A stretch of DNA of 30,277 bases from Candidatus Geothrix odensensis (GCA_016714685.1 JADKCH010000008.1:1-30277), one strand, 5' to 3'. Numbered from the stretch's first letter, positions 1-8,382 are shown. Notes: generated by a model not told the origin, from the letters alone. Numbers and translations: made by a program.

Positions 1-373
1 GTCGAACCCACGTCCAAGACATGCCGGATGGCGGTTCTTCCACAGGCTTGTTCTGTTCTTGAAACCTCCTGGCGGGGAACAGACAAGCCGCTCAGGACGT
101 GCGTCCCCTGATCTCGGCCACCGTCAGGGGACGTCGCGGCAGCCTATCTGGTGCCCTGTCCGGCAGGCCGAAGCCACCCTTTCAGGGATTTAACGAGCCC
201 CGGTACCCAGAGATCCCGGGGACTCGCTCGGAGCCTAGGTTGCCCTGGTAGCGCGAGCCAGTTCGAAGTTATCGTTGGCAGTTTGATGTGGGCGGATTGA
301 TAAGGGGGCCATCCGTCCAACCCCCGCCTGCACCGTGCACCTGGATCACGACCTGTCGAAACCGGTCACCCCC
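1..373 (-). ncRNA. ssrA: tmRNA (transfer-messenger RNA), 3' end cut by window edge
   Basis: tmRNA rescues ribosomes stalled on broken messages and tags the unfinished protein for degradation. On the minus strand the 5' end at 373 begins GGGGGTGACCGGTTTCGAC, the characteristic tmRNA start (acceptor strand followed by the D-arm-like GGTTTCGAC). At the other end the window opens with the complement of GTGGGTTCGAC, the T-arm; the acceptor 3' strand and CCA lie outside the window. The resume codon GCC is at 279-277, preceded by AAACT, and opens the frame ANDNFELARATRAT ending at TAG (237-235). An ANDN-type start is typical, but the end is not the usual LAA (see findings). About 373 nt plus the missing 3' end is normal to slightly long for a one-piece tmRNA. 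No protein gene fits this stretch. Confidence 0.88.
235..279 (-). other. tmRNA tag-peptide reading frame
   Basis: Read from GCC at 279: A N D N F E L A R A T R A T, then TAG. The first residues match common tags (AND/ANN starts). Most bacterial tags end in a hydrophobic triplet such as LAA, VAA or YAA that ClpXP and SspB-type adaptors read. Here the last residues are R-A-T. A sequencing indel inside the tag is possible given the many indels nearby. Confidence 0.6.
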
Positions 374-430
374 ATTGCTGTGGTGTCCACCAATCAAGGC
401 GATGGCTGATCGCGGCGTGATTCCCTCCCT

Positions 431-478
431 GTGGGTCCCCACTTCGCAAAGCCCACCGGGCTTTGCTCCGTGACCCAC
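431..478. repeat. long imperfect hairpin between the two tmRNA 5' copies
   Basis: A perfect 9-bp inner stem (GCAAAGCCC at 446-454, GGGCTTTGC at 458-466, 3-nt loop) sits inside a 7-bp outer stem (GTGGGTC at 431-437, GACCCAC at 472-478). There is no T-run on either side, so it is not a classical terminator. It may be a REP-like palindrome or a folded part of a precursor transcript. It accounts for much of the otherwise gene-free 374-601 stretch. Confidence 0.55.
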
Positions 479-486
479 ATGGTCGG

Positions 487-522
487 GACCTGTCGAAACC
501 GGCCACCCCCGTGTGTGGTGTC
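487..522 (-). repeat. second partial copy of the tmRNA 5' end
   Basis: Positions 487-510 repeat 350-373 with one mismatch in 24 bases (t366 versus c503). This includes the GGGGGTG acceptor strand and the GGTTTCGACAGG block. A further shared block lies upstream (379-387 and 514-522), offset by two bases. The two copies are 137 bp apart. The second copy is not followed by a tag frame, so it is a duplicated 5' fragment rather than a second tmRNA. Confidence 0.7.
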
Positions 523-601
523 GCTTCCCGAAGCCCCGCGAGGATTCGCTTGAAGCGGAGGTTGAGTATGGGGGTCCTGGCGGCGATGCACAAGGCGTGG
601 G

Positions 602-802
602 CTATTTCCCCTGCTGCCGCCGTGCGGTGATGGTCTCGCCGCCGATGCCCCAGTTGTCGGTGTCCACCTCGTCGATGATGACGACCGTGGATGGGGGTTC
701 TTCCGAGACGTCCACCAGCAGCTGCGTGGCGCTCTGGATCAGCCGCGCCTTTTGTTCGGGAGTGGCGCCCTCGCGGGTGATGCGGATGTTGACGTAGGGC
801 AT
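602..802 (-). CDS. 4-oxalocrotonate tautomerase family protein
   Basis: A 66-residue protein of the tautomerase superfamily, cytosolic enzymes that use the N-terminal proline (exposed after Met removal) as general base to shift keto-enol tautomers. The frame begins Met-Pro-Tyr-Val, giving the catalytic Pro1. Downstream the family signature GIGGE appears near residue 52, followed by a basic tail (ARRQQGK). Length matches the usual 60-70 residues. It is intact, unlike its neighbours. The natural substrate cannot be read from the sequence; family members range from catechol degradation enzymes to promiscuous housekeeping proteins, and no catechol pathway genes are nearby. It starts 14 bases downstream of the glycosylase stop and probably shares its transcript. 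Confidence 0.86.
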   Translation of the reverse strand: MPYVNIRITREGATPEQKARLIQSATQLLVDVSEEPPSTVVIIDEVDTDNWGIGGETITARRQQGK

Positions 803-816
803 GGGAGTTCCGGGCC

Positions 817-1398
817 TCAGGGCCCAGGGTGCCAGCTCCCGCTTTCTTCAGGACGGCGGAACCGCCGCCATCGGCGAAGCGCCAGGGGCGGGCCTGGTTC
901 GCCGGGTGGCGAAGCCGATGCCCAGGCGCGGACCCGCGAGGATCGAGGCCGGGAAGGCCCTGGCGCAGCTCGAGCCCGCCCTGCCTCAGCAGGCTCGTGG
1001 CCGTCGAAAGTCGCAAGGTCGAGCCCCAGGGCCTGGGCCACCTTGTCCGGGCCCGCGCAGAGCAGGGGCGCGGGCCCTGGCGGGCCTTCCGGCGGCCAGC
1101 ACGGTGTCCAGCCCGCCACGAGCCTCGGCGCCTCCCGGATGAGCACCGCGGAGGCCGCCCTCGGGCCCCGTCACCACGTTCAGCATCCAGTGCATGCCAG
1201 CAGAGGTAGAGGTAGGCCCGCCCGGGCGGGCCCCACATGCGGGTGTTGCGGGCCGTGCGGCCATGGCGGGCGTGGCTGGCGCTGTCCTCGGGGCCGCCGT
1301 AGGCCTCGACTTCGGTGATGCGCAGGCGACCTCGGCTCGCCCAGCAACTGGCCCAGGAGGGGCCGCGGCCGGGGCGGGGGCGGGGCCTGCAGGTTCAT
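817..1398 (-). CDS. DNA-3-methyladenine glycosylase (AAG/Mpg family), frameshifted
   Basis: Base-excision repair enzyme of the alkyladenine glycosylase type that removes 3-methyladenine and related alkylated purines. The family's blocks are all readable, but in three frames: RPLLGQLLGEP near the N-terminus; then ITEVEAYGGPEDSASHARHG and TRMWGPPGRAYLYLCW; then MHWMLNVVTGPEGG; then AGPDKVAQALGLDLATFDGH; then ARPWRFADGG near the end. The glutamate of EVEAYGG corresponds to the catalytic Glu. The start at 1398 (MNLQAPPP) overlaps the upstream YcxB-like stop as ATGA. The TGA at 817-819 is the most plausible stop. The corrected length of about 195 residues fits the family. The breaks look like indel errors. 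Confidence 0.78.
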
Positions 1399-1874
1399 CC
1401 CGGAACAGCTTCCGCTCGCGGAGGAAGGCGGCCAGCCGGCGCCGCCGGCCCCCGTCGAAAGCCCGTTCCGGCACCAGCACCGGCCTGGGAGCGGCTGATG
1501 CGGAAGATCCAGAAGCCGCTGTGGCGCTGGATTTCCGCGAAGGATGCCCAGGGCAGGCCGCCCTCGCTGGCCTCGGTGCGCACGGTGAGGCCCTCGTCAT
1601 CCAGGGTCACCTCCATGGGCGGGTACGCCTCGGCCCCGCGGCGCAGGCGGGCCCAGCGCAGCACCGCCTCGGGCAGCACCAGGAAGAGCAGGCCGTTGAT
1701 GAGCATGATCAGGGGCAGGCCGCGGCTGTCTGGTGAGGCCTGGAGGGCGGTGATGCCCATGAGGACCATCAGTGCGCCCGAGCCCACGGAGAGGCCGTAC
1801 CAGAGGCGCTTGAAGGCCCGGGTGCCCCGGAGGGCTTCGTCGGGGGTGAGGGCGTAGTGGACGGTGATGTGCAC
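1395..1874 (-). CDS. YcxB-like membrane protein, frameshifted
   Basis: This resembles the YcxB-like family of small two-helix inner-membrane proteins of unknown function. The start is chosen at GTG 1874 (VHITVHYALTP) behind AGGAT; the longer upstream extension looks non-coding. An N-terminal beta-like segment leads to two adjacent hydrophobic helices (LSVGSGALMVLMGITAL and LPLIMLINGLLFLVLP). The cytosolic half has family-like PMEVTLDDEGLTV, LPWASFAEI and SGFWIFRIS. The frame then breaks near 1487. The expected C-terminus, PVLVPERAFDGG to LRERKLF, continues in the next frame. A second compensating break would return it to the TGA at 1395-1397, overlapping the next gene's ATG. No specific role can be assigned. 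Confidence 0.6.
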   Translation of the reverse strand: MHITVHYALTPDEALRGTRAFKRLWYGLSVGSGALMVLMGITALQASPDSRGLPLIMLINGLLFLVLPEAVLRWARLRRGAEAYPPMEVTLDDEGLTVRTEASEGGLPWASFAEIQRHSGFWIFRISRSQAGAGAGTGFRRGPAAPAGRLPPRAEAVPG

Positions 1875-1983
1875 GGGGCATCCTGCGGGGCTCGCGTGGC
1901 CCGAATGATGAAAGCATTTCATGGAAAGGTCCGAGCGCGGGCCCTTTCCCACCCGGGAGCGCCACGCCCGAGCCGTCAGCGGA

Positions 1984-2586
1984 CTATTCCTGGTTCAGGC
2001 TCTTGGGGTTGATCTCCCAGCGGATCAGGGTCACCCCGAAGGTGCCGTCGGGCTTCTTGAGGCAGCTCACGGTCATGACCTTCTTGCCGTCGAAGCCCAG
2101 GGCCATGTCCTTGATGACCGCCTGGGAGCCATACTGCCGGCCGGCGGAGTTGTCGGAGATGCCCATGTGGCGCATCTTGCCCCAGGTCTTGGCCGTGAGG
2201 GCCTGTCATGCGGTAGATGCCGGAGTTGAAGGCCAGGCGCGCATCCTTCACCGGATAGTCATCGGTGGGGCGCCGAGCAGGGCGTCGAGCTTGCTGGCCG
2301 GTGCTCGATGCCCAGGCCCTTGAGCTCTTCGGGAGTCAGGGTGAGGCCCAGGGCCTTGGCATCCAGGTGGAGCTGGCGGCCGAGGGGTACACCACGTCCG
2401 GGGTGATGGGGCGATGAGCGCCACTTGCTTGGTAGTCCTTGCGCACAGCCAGTACTGCAGGTGGTAGAGGATGTCCGCGGGCTCCTTGGCGGCCTCAGGT
2501 GCCGTGGTCGGGATCGCGTCGCCGCAGCTGATGAAGGCGGGCACGAGAAGCAGGCTGGCCAGGGAGAGCATCAGGGATCTGCGCAT
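1984..2586 (-). CDS. putative lipoprotein of unknown function, frameshifted
   Basis: It begins MRRSLMLSLASLLLVPAFISCGD behind a strong GGAGG site. This is a classical lipoprotein signal: two arginines, a hydrophobic stretch and the lipobox FISC, with Cys about residue 21 as the lipidated residue. A mature domain follows but changes frame at least three times. Readable blocks are LYHLQYWLCA, LHLDAKALGLTLTPEELKGLGIEH, KLDALLG, VKDARLAFNSGIYRM, and the intact end GQQ-like IKDMALGFDGKKVMTV to NPKSLNQE. The last part looks like a beta-rich domain. I do not recognise the family. It is transcribed divergently from rlmH across an 84-bp gap. Confidence 0.6.
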
Positions 2587-2670
2587 GGGGAAACCTCCGG
2601 AAGGGGCTGGATGTATGGATGTTGGAGCCATCCCGCTGCGCTGCCAAGGGAAATTCATCACAATAGGATC

Positions 2671-3119
2671 ATGTATCCGATCTCCGTCCTCGCCTTCGGG
2701 CCGCCTCCGCCTCGAACCCCTGCCAGAAGCTGCAGGAGCACTACCGGCATGCTCAGGACCCACGCCCGCATGGAGGTGGTGGAGCCGCCCGAGGGCAAGG
2801 GGGATCCCGCCCGGCAGCTGCGGAGGAGGCGGAGCGCCTGCGGCCGAGACTGGCGGCCGCGAGGTGCCCGGTCCTGCTGACGCCGGAAGGGGCCTGCGCG
2901 ACAGCGAGGGCCTGGCCCGGTGGCTGGTGGAGCGCATGAACCGCGGCGAGCCTGGCCTCGCCCTGGGCAGCAGCCATGGTTTCGATCCCGCCCTGAAAAG
3001 GAGATCCCGGAGCAGATGAGCCTGTCGCCCATGACCTTCCCCACGAGCTCAGCCGGGTGATGTTCCTGGAGCAGCTGACCGGGCCTTCACCATTCTGCGG
3101 GGCAAGGAGTATCAAGTCA
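2671..3119 (+). CDS. rlmH: 23S rRNA pseudouridine-1915 N3-methyltransferase RlmH, frameshifted
   Basis: RlmH is a small SPOUT-fold methyltransferase that methylates pseudouridine 1915 in helix 69 of 23S rRNA, using S-adenosylmethionine. Readable pieces across frames are MYPISVLAFG, LQEHYRHAQ, the substrate/SAM region LRDSEGLARWLVERMNRGEP, ALGSSHGFDP (the family's GG-x-G-type loop), and the signature SLSPMTFPHELSRVMFLEQL followed by RAFTILRGKEYQ. The family normally ends in EYHK. A missing base near 3112 destroys that end, so the stop position is estimated. The start ATG 2671 follows AGGATC. The corrected length of about 150 residues matches the family. Confidence 0.8.
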
Positions 3120-3262
3120 GCAACGGGAACGCCCGCGGTCACGCCGCCGTCTCGCCCCCGCCGCCCAGGCGAGCCCGGCCGACGCCTGGCCGTGGTGATG
3201 GCGACCCGCGCAGGCAGAATCGGTTGTTCGCCCTTTTTCCGCCTTTGCTCCACACTGGGGAA

Positions 3263-5042
3263 ATGGCGCACCCCATGGATCGCTACTTCGCCCCGGAGGG
3301 GGGTCGGATCTTCGCCTGCTTTCCGGGGGCGGAGGATCGGCCCGGCCAGCGGCGCATGGCGGAGCTGGTGCACAACACGGTGGTGGAAGGCGGGGCCCGC
3401 TTCGATCAGTGGCGTCAGCGCGGCGGCGAACTGACGCAGGCCCGAGGCCGTGATCCAGGCCGTGGAGGCGGGCACGGGCACGGGCAAGAGCCTGGGCTAC
3501 CTGGTGCCGGCGCTGGCGGCGGGGCGGCACCCCGTCCTGGTGGCCACCCGCACCAAGCAGCTCCAGCGGCAGCTGCTGGAGGAGGACGTGCCCCGGGCCG
3601 CGGGCATCCTGGGCCGCCCCATCAAGGCCGTTCTCGCCAAGGGCCGTGCCAACTACCTCTGCCGCACGGCCTGGGAGGCCGTGCCCAGATCCGCACCTGG
3701 AGTTCACCCGGGCCGATCAGCAGCCTGGCTGGCCCTGCAGCGCTGGACCCTGGAGACACAGGATGGGGATCGCGAAGGCCTGGGCCGCTTCGGCGAAGGC
3801 GAGTCACCGCTGTGGGACAAGGTCAACGCCCGCCGAGCGCCGCACGGGCCGCCAGTGCCCGCGCTACGAGGACTGCTACCTCACCCGGCTGCGGGCGGAA
3901 GTGGCCGCGGCCGACCTGATCATCGTCAACCACGCCCTGCTGCTGGCCGACCGGGTGCTGCGCCAGGGCGACTTCGGCCAGGTGCTGCCGGACGCGCCGG
4001 TGCTGATCCTGGACGAGGCCCACGACCTGGAGGAGCAGCTCACGGAAAGCTGCGCCGAGGCCTGGTCCAGCCGCGCCATGAACCTGCTGTTCACGGATCT
4101 GCGGGACGGGGCCCGGGGCCAGGGCGCGGCCGTGGCAGGGCTGCTGGAGGCCTGGGAGCGCGCCTGGACCGACCTCCTGTCCTGGGTGCCCCTGGAGGGC
4201 GGTGTGCTGCCCCTGCTGGCGCCGGGCCCCGAGATGCGGGCCCTGGCCGACGCCGTGGGCGCAGCGCCACCCTGCGCGATGGCCGCGGCTTCAATGGCCT
4301 GGGCCTGCGCCTGGGGCTCACGAAGCCCGAGGTGGAAGTGGCCGAGAACGTGGAGAGCCCCTTCGACTTCGAGACCCAGGGGCTGCTCTTCGTGCCGCCG
4401 GATCTGCCGGAGCGGCGGCCCGGGGCGGGGGGCGGCGTGGGCGATCCCGCCTGGGTGGAGGCCTCCCTCGAGGCCATGGAGCGCATGCTGCGGGCCAGCC
4501 GGGGCCGGGCCCTGCTGCTCTTCACCAGCCGCAAGATGCTGGCGGCCTTCCGCCCCCGCCTGGAAGCCGCCCTGCCGGAGCTCACCTTCTTCGTGCAGGG
4601 GGACGGTCTCTCGCGCACGCAGCTGCTGGACCGCTTCCGCGCCACGCCCGCGGCCGCGCTGCTGGGCCTGGCCAGCTTCTGGCAGGGCGTGGATCTGCCG
4701 GGTGATGCGCTGAGCCTGGTCATCGTGTCGGCCCTGCCCTTCGCGCCGCCGGACGACCCCGTGCTGCAGGCCCGCATCCGCGAGGCGGACGCCCAGCGGG
4801 ATGGCCTGGGCTTCATCGGCATCCAGGTGCCCCAGATGACGCTGAAGCTCAAGCAGGGCATCGGCCGCCTCATCCGCACCCGCGCCGACCGCGGGGTGGT
4901 GGCCGTGCTGGATCCACGCCTCATGCTGCCCAGCGAGGACCGACTGGGGAAGCGCTACGCCGCCCAGGTGCGGGCCGCGCTCCCGCCCTTTCCCCTGACG
5001 CGGGACTGGGAGCGCGTGACCACCTTCCTCGAGAGCCTCTGA
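3263..5042 (+). CDS. ATP-dependent DNA helicase, DinG/YoaA (XPD-like) family, frameshifted
   Basis: Superfamily 2 iron-sulfur helicase that unwinds DNA 5' to 3' and helps resolve structures at stalled forks. In order: N-terminal MDRYFAPEGGRIFACFPG; Walker A EAGTGTGKSLGYL; motif Ia VATRTKQLQRQL; a first cysteine in GRANYLC and two more in CPRYEDC, consistent with the 4Fe-4S domain; DEAH box ILDEAHDLEEQL; then SATLRDG, LLLFTSRKML, WQGVDLPGDALSLVIVSALPF and motif VI QGIGRLIRT. The reading frame changes near 3440, 3820 and 4265, where some residues before SATL may also be missing. The start ATG 3263 or 3275 is uncertain. The stop is TGA 5040-5042. The corrected length of about 600 residues is normal for the family. 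Confidence 0.82.
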
Positions 5043-5048
5043 CGCCAC

Positions 5049-5070
5049 GAGGGCCCCGGCGGGGGCCCTC
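5049..5070. terminator. perfect GC-rich hairpin between convergent genes
   Basis: A 9-bp perfect stem (GAGGGCCCC at 5049-5057, GGGGCCCTC at 5062-5070) has a 4-nt loop. An outer stem (ACGCC at 5042-5046 with GGCGT at 5074-5078) extends it. It begins 7 bases after the helicase stop and lies at the end of the convergent M56 gene, so it could stop transcription from both sides. There is no T-run, so intrinsic termination is not certain. Confidence 0.55.
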
Positions 5071-7333
5071 AGCGGCGTGGGTCATTCTGGCGGTGCGGGC
5101 GGTGCAGGCGGGGCAGGTGGCGCGGGGGCGCGGGCGGTGCGTCGGAGCCGGTGGCGGTGGGGGTGGCGGGCGGGCGGAGCTGGCCGTGGGACTGAGCCGC
5201 CGTGCCTGGTTTGGAACCCCTGGGGGAGGGGGCGGCCTTCGGGGTCGGCCGGTCTCCTGCTGCAGGGCATCCAGCCGCTTCTGCAGGGACTTCAGGGCCT
5301 GCAGGGCTTGATCTCGGCCTCGCGGCCCTGGGCAGGTGCGCCTTCCGGGCGCGGAAGGTCCAGGTGGCGCCCGTGGCCGGGATCCCCGCCCTTCGGACAT
5401 TCACCCCTTCTCGACCCAGTCGCCTCCGGCGCCCGGCCTGCGGATGATGAGGTGGTCACCGTCCTGCTCGGCCTGGGAATGCCGATGCGCTCCTCGGTGA
5501 CCTCCTTGCCATCGATCTTCTTGCGGATGATGAGGACGCCCGGTTCCACCTCTCGGTGGTGACCCTGACCTTCATCCTTCCCGCGAGGCGCCAGGCCTCC
5601 CAGAGGATCTTGGCATGCGCTTCGTGCTGGCGCGCGGCGCCCTCCTTCTTGACGATCACCATCTTGGTCCGGGCCTCGTCCATGTCCTTGGAGGCCCGTT
5701 TCATGTCCGCCCTGGCCCGCTCCAGCTCGGCCTTCACGCGGGCGCGCTCTTCGGGGGGCAGGTCCTTGAGGTGTGCGTCGAGGTTCTTCAGGTTCAGGTC
5801 CAGGTCCTTGACGTGGACCTCGATCTCCTTCTGGTGCCGGGCCAGGTCGCCGACGTGCCGTTCGATCTCGGCCTCGTCCACCGTGACCGTGGAGGCCGGG
5901 TCCCCGTGGACTTCCACCTGGATGCGCTTCGGGTGGCCCTCCGCATCCTTCTCGCCCCGGTGACGGACCTCCACGATGCGAACCTTCTCGTGCTTGCGGC
6001 CCTTCTCCACGGACTTCGCCACCTCCTGGAGCCAGCTCTCGCCCTCGGCATCCAGCGGCTTCTCCTGGCCATCCACGGTGTAGGCGCGGCCCTTCGCATC
6101 CTGGCGGTAGGCCCGGGTCTTTCCGGCCCTGGTCTCCTCCACCTGGAGGCTGCCGTCCGCGCCCAGCAGGAAGGGGTCCCTGGCGCCGGGGGTGGCCTTG
6201 ACCTCGCCCTTCAGGGTAATGGCGGTCGTGCGGTCGTTCTCCACCGTTCTGAACCGCAGGGTCTTCCCTTCAGGCTTGGGGGTGGCGGGCGGAAGCGGCG
6301 GCGGTGGAACCTTGTCGTCCCGGAGGGCGGCGCCCGCGGCGCCCAGCAGGGAGGCGGCCAGCAGGGCCAGGGCTGTGGCCCGGGCGCCGGTGGTGATGGG
6401 CAGGGCGGGGTAGAGCAGGTGGCGGACGCGGTGCATGAGGGAGCCTCCGTTGGCGGCCAGGGCCAGGTGGGTGGGGGATGGGGCCGGGGGCACGCGCAGG
6501 GCCTCCAGATCGGTGAGGGCGCGGGCCAGGAGCAGGGGATCGCCGCAGAGCTCGGCGGCCACGTCGTCGCAGCAGAGCTCGCGCTCGGCGCGGATGCGGG
6601 CGGACAGCCACCAGACGGCGGGGTGGTAGAAGAGCAGCACTTCCACCAGGGACTGGAGCAGGTTCACCAGGAAGTCGCCCCGGCGGATGTGGGCCAGCTC
6701 GTGGGCGAGGATGGCCTCCAGCTGAATGGGCGACAGGCCGGCCAGGGCGCAGGCGGGCAGCAGGATCACCGGGCGCAGCCAGCCCAGGGCCGTGGGCACC
6801 TCCACCGCCGCCGACTGCAGCAGGCGCACGGTGCGGGAGAGCTTCAGCTCCCGGCAGAGCCTGGAGAGCACCAGGTGCCACTCCGAGGGCACTGGGCTGG
6901 CGCTGCGGCGGCGCAGGCGCTGGACGCGGACCCAGCTGCCGAGGAAGCGCGTGGAGAGCAGCAGCACGCCCGCGGCCCAGCCGGCCAGCAGCCAGGGCAG
7001 GGCCGGATCCAGCGCGGCCTTCACCCGCTGGGCGAGGGGGGCGGCCGCAGGAGCGGTGGGCGCGGCGGTTTCCACCACCACGCTCAAGGGGGCGAGCGCC
7101 TGGGCCGTGGTCTGGTGCTGGAGCACCAGGGCCGTGGTCGCGGGGGCGGCCACCATGAGCAGCAGGCAGGCGCAGGCCAGGCCGTAGCGGGCCCTGGCGC
7201 TGGCGCCGCGCAGCAGCACGAGGCCCAGCCAGGCCGCCAGGCCCAGGGCCGCGCCCTGCCACAGGAAGTGGATCAGGGTCCAGCCCAGGCTCTGGGCCCA
7301 GGGCTGGTCCACGAACGACAGAAGCGTGGTCAT
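5069..7333 (-). CDS. M56-family (BlaR1-like) membrane metallopeptidase with long coiled-coil tail, 3' part frameshifted
   Basis: Partner sensor/protease of the BlaI-type repressor encoded just upstream; the two overlap as ATGA. Four membrane segments are visible at about residues 15-42, 48-70, 110-132 and 325-345. The zinc-protease motif is HELAH (residues 211-215) in ILAHELAHIRRGDF, with a downstream glutamate in RAERELCCDD (about 250-260), as in BlaR1/MecR1. In place of a penicillin-binding sensor domain it carries a periplasmic region: a beta-rich part (about 360-480) and a strongly charged helical stretch (about 500-600). The frame breaks near 5550. Readable continuation is GVLIIRKKIDGKEVTEER, ALQALKSLQKRLDALQQETG and a proline-rich end. 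The stop near 5069 is uncertain. Confidence 0.75.
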
Positions 7334-7713
7334 CGCTTCCCTCCTTCCGCCAGGTCGAGCAGCTTGCGGATCTCGGCGAGCTCCTCGTGGCTGGCCCGGC
7401 GCGTGGCCAGGGCCTGCATCACCAAGTTCATGGAGGAGCCGCCGAAGGCCTTGTCCAGCAGGTCGTCCAGCAGGGTCTGCTGGGTCTGGACCTGGCTCTG
7501 GGTGGTCGAGAAGGTGTGCACCCGGTCCGTGATGTCCCGCTGCACCAGGCCCTTCTCGTTCGTGATCTGGAGCATCTTCAGGACCGTGGTGTAGCCCAGG
7601 TCCTTCTCCGCCGAGAGCACCTCGAAGACCTGCCGCACCGTGCTGGGGCCGCGCTCCCAGAGCACCCGCAGGATGGCGAGCTCGGCGTCGGTGGGACGGG
7701 TGGCAGGCTGCAT
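7330..7713 (-). CDS. BlaI/MecI-family transcriptional repressor
   Basis: Winged-helix repressor that binds dyad operators as a dimer and is normally inactivated by proteolysis through its membrane partner. The start is ATG 7713 (MQPATRPTDAELAILRVLW), behind GGAG. An in-frame start at 7755 would sit inside the predicted promoter and is rejected. Family features are DAELAILRVLWERGPSTVRQVFE, YTTVLKMLQIT and NEKGLVQR (wing and recognition helix), then a C-terminal helical dimerisation and cleavage region with LLDDLLDKAFGGS. The length of 127 residues is normal. The TGA overlaps the ATG of the M56 gene. The dyads upstream suggest autoregulation of the pair. Confidence 0.9.
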   Translation of the reverse strand: MQPATRPTDAELAILRVLWERGPSTVRQVFEVLSAEKDLGYTTVLKMLQITNEKGLVQRDITDRVHTFSTTQSQVQTQQTLLDDLLDKAFGGSSMNLVMQALATRRASHEELAEIRKLLDLAEGGKR

Positions 7714-7743
7714 GGGATCGGTCTCCAACAGGGGAATGCCGAA

Positions 7744-7785
7744 AAGATACGACAAGTTTCGTAGTCGTCAACGAAATTCTTCGTA
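7744..7785 (-). promoter_or_regulatory. promoter with two overlapping dyads for the blaI-M56 operon
   Basis: On the minus strand, -35 TTGACG (7771-7766) and -10 TATCTT (7749-7744) are separated by 16 bp. Two inverted repeats overlap them: TACGA-N6-TCGTA (7748-7763), inside the spacer and touching -10, and ACGAA-N4-TTCGT (7771-7784), touching -35. Read on the minus strand both start TACGAA. Their placement would let a bound dimer block RNA polymerase, as expected for a self-repressed BlaI operon. The predicted transcript start is about 20-30 bases before ATG 7713. Confidence 0.68.
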
Positions 7786-7794
7786 ATAGGTTTA

Positions 7795-7824
7795 GCCCCC
7801 CGGGAGGAAATCCTTCCGGGGGGC
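7795..7824 (-). terminator. strong hairpin after the HTH gene
   Basis: An imperfect stem of about 13 pairs (GCCCCCCGG with CCGGGGGGC outside, AGGA with TCCT inside, one mismatch) has a very small loop. It lies 31 bases past the stop of the upstream minus-strand HTH gene and just before the blaI promoter. It probably separates the two transcription units. There is no U-run after it. Confidence 0.55.
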
Positions 7825-7855
7825 GGTTCCGGGCCGGGGGGCCTGGTTTCCTGGG

Positions 7856-8302
7856 CTATTCCGCTGGGGTGGCCTGGGCTTCGAGCCGGGCCTTGACCTG
7901 CCGCTTGCCGATGCCCCTCAGGGCGGCGATGGCGGCCAGCTGCGTGGCGCGAGGCCGGGACTTCTCGGCCTCCCAGTTGTAGACCGTCTGGGCCGAGACG
8001 CCCAGGAGCAGGCCCATGTCCGCGGCGGACAGCCCCAGCTTTTCCCGCTGCCGGGCCAGGCGCTTCGCGCTGAACCGGATCGGGGCCGCGGCCCCGGAAG
8101 GCTCTGCCTGCTCCGAGGCGGCGGCGCGCTTCTTCTCACCACGGGCCAGCTGCTTCTCCAGTGCCGCCACCTGTCGCTTCAGGCCGGCGATGTCGGAGCG
8201 GTAGGCCGCGCTGGCCTTCTTGAGGCCTTCGGTGGCGGTGCGCACTTCCTTGCGGGCCAGGCGCAGGATCTCGTCCTTCAGCACGGATGCAATGTTCGGC
8301 AT
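7856..8302 (-). CDS. coiled-coil plus XRE-type helix-turn-helix DNA-binding protein
   Basis: A 148-residue putative regulator. The start is ATG 8302 (MPNIASVLKDEI), behind AGGAG; the longer upstream frame crosses the AT-rich promoter zone and is not real. Residues 1-60 form a charged helical region with heptad-like LKRQVAALEKQLARG, probably a dimerisation coiled coil. After a linker rich in Ala/Ser/Pro, residues 80-130 hold an HTH_3-like fold: LARQREKLGLSAADMGLLLG, VSAQTVYNWE and KSRPRATQLAAIAALR. I know proteins beginning MPNIA-VLK from several proteobacteria, annotated only as HTH proteins, so the target genes are unknown. A palindrome in its own promoter region could be its operator. Confidence 0.82.
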   Translation of the reverse strand: MPNIASVLKDEILRLARKEVRTATEGLKKASAAYRSDIAGLKRQVAALEKQLARGEKKRAAASEQAEPSGAAAPIRFSAKRLARQREKLGLSAADMGLLLGVSAQTVYNWEAEKSRPRATQLAAIAALRGIGKRQVKARLEAQATPAE

Positions 8303-8382
8303 GGGTTCTCCTGGCGTCGGGGCCCCGGAGCGGGCGGCCCTTTCTTGATAATAGGGGAGTTGCCCGGGCCGGGGTCCAATTA

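Noticed and set aside
5615..7594. 659-codon open frame on the plus strand
   Set aside because: Antisense to the M56 peptidase and BlaI genes; Gly/Gln/Val-rich shadow.
7714..7755. Upstream in-frame ATG extending BlaI by 14 residues
   Set aside because: The extension overlaps the predicted -10 and spacer of the operon promoter. The downstream ATG 7713 has a ribosome site and matches family N-termini.
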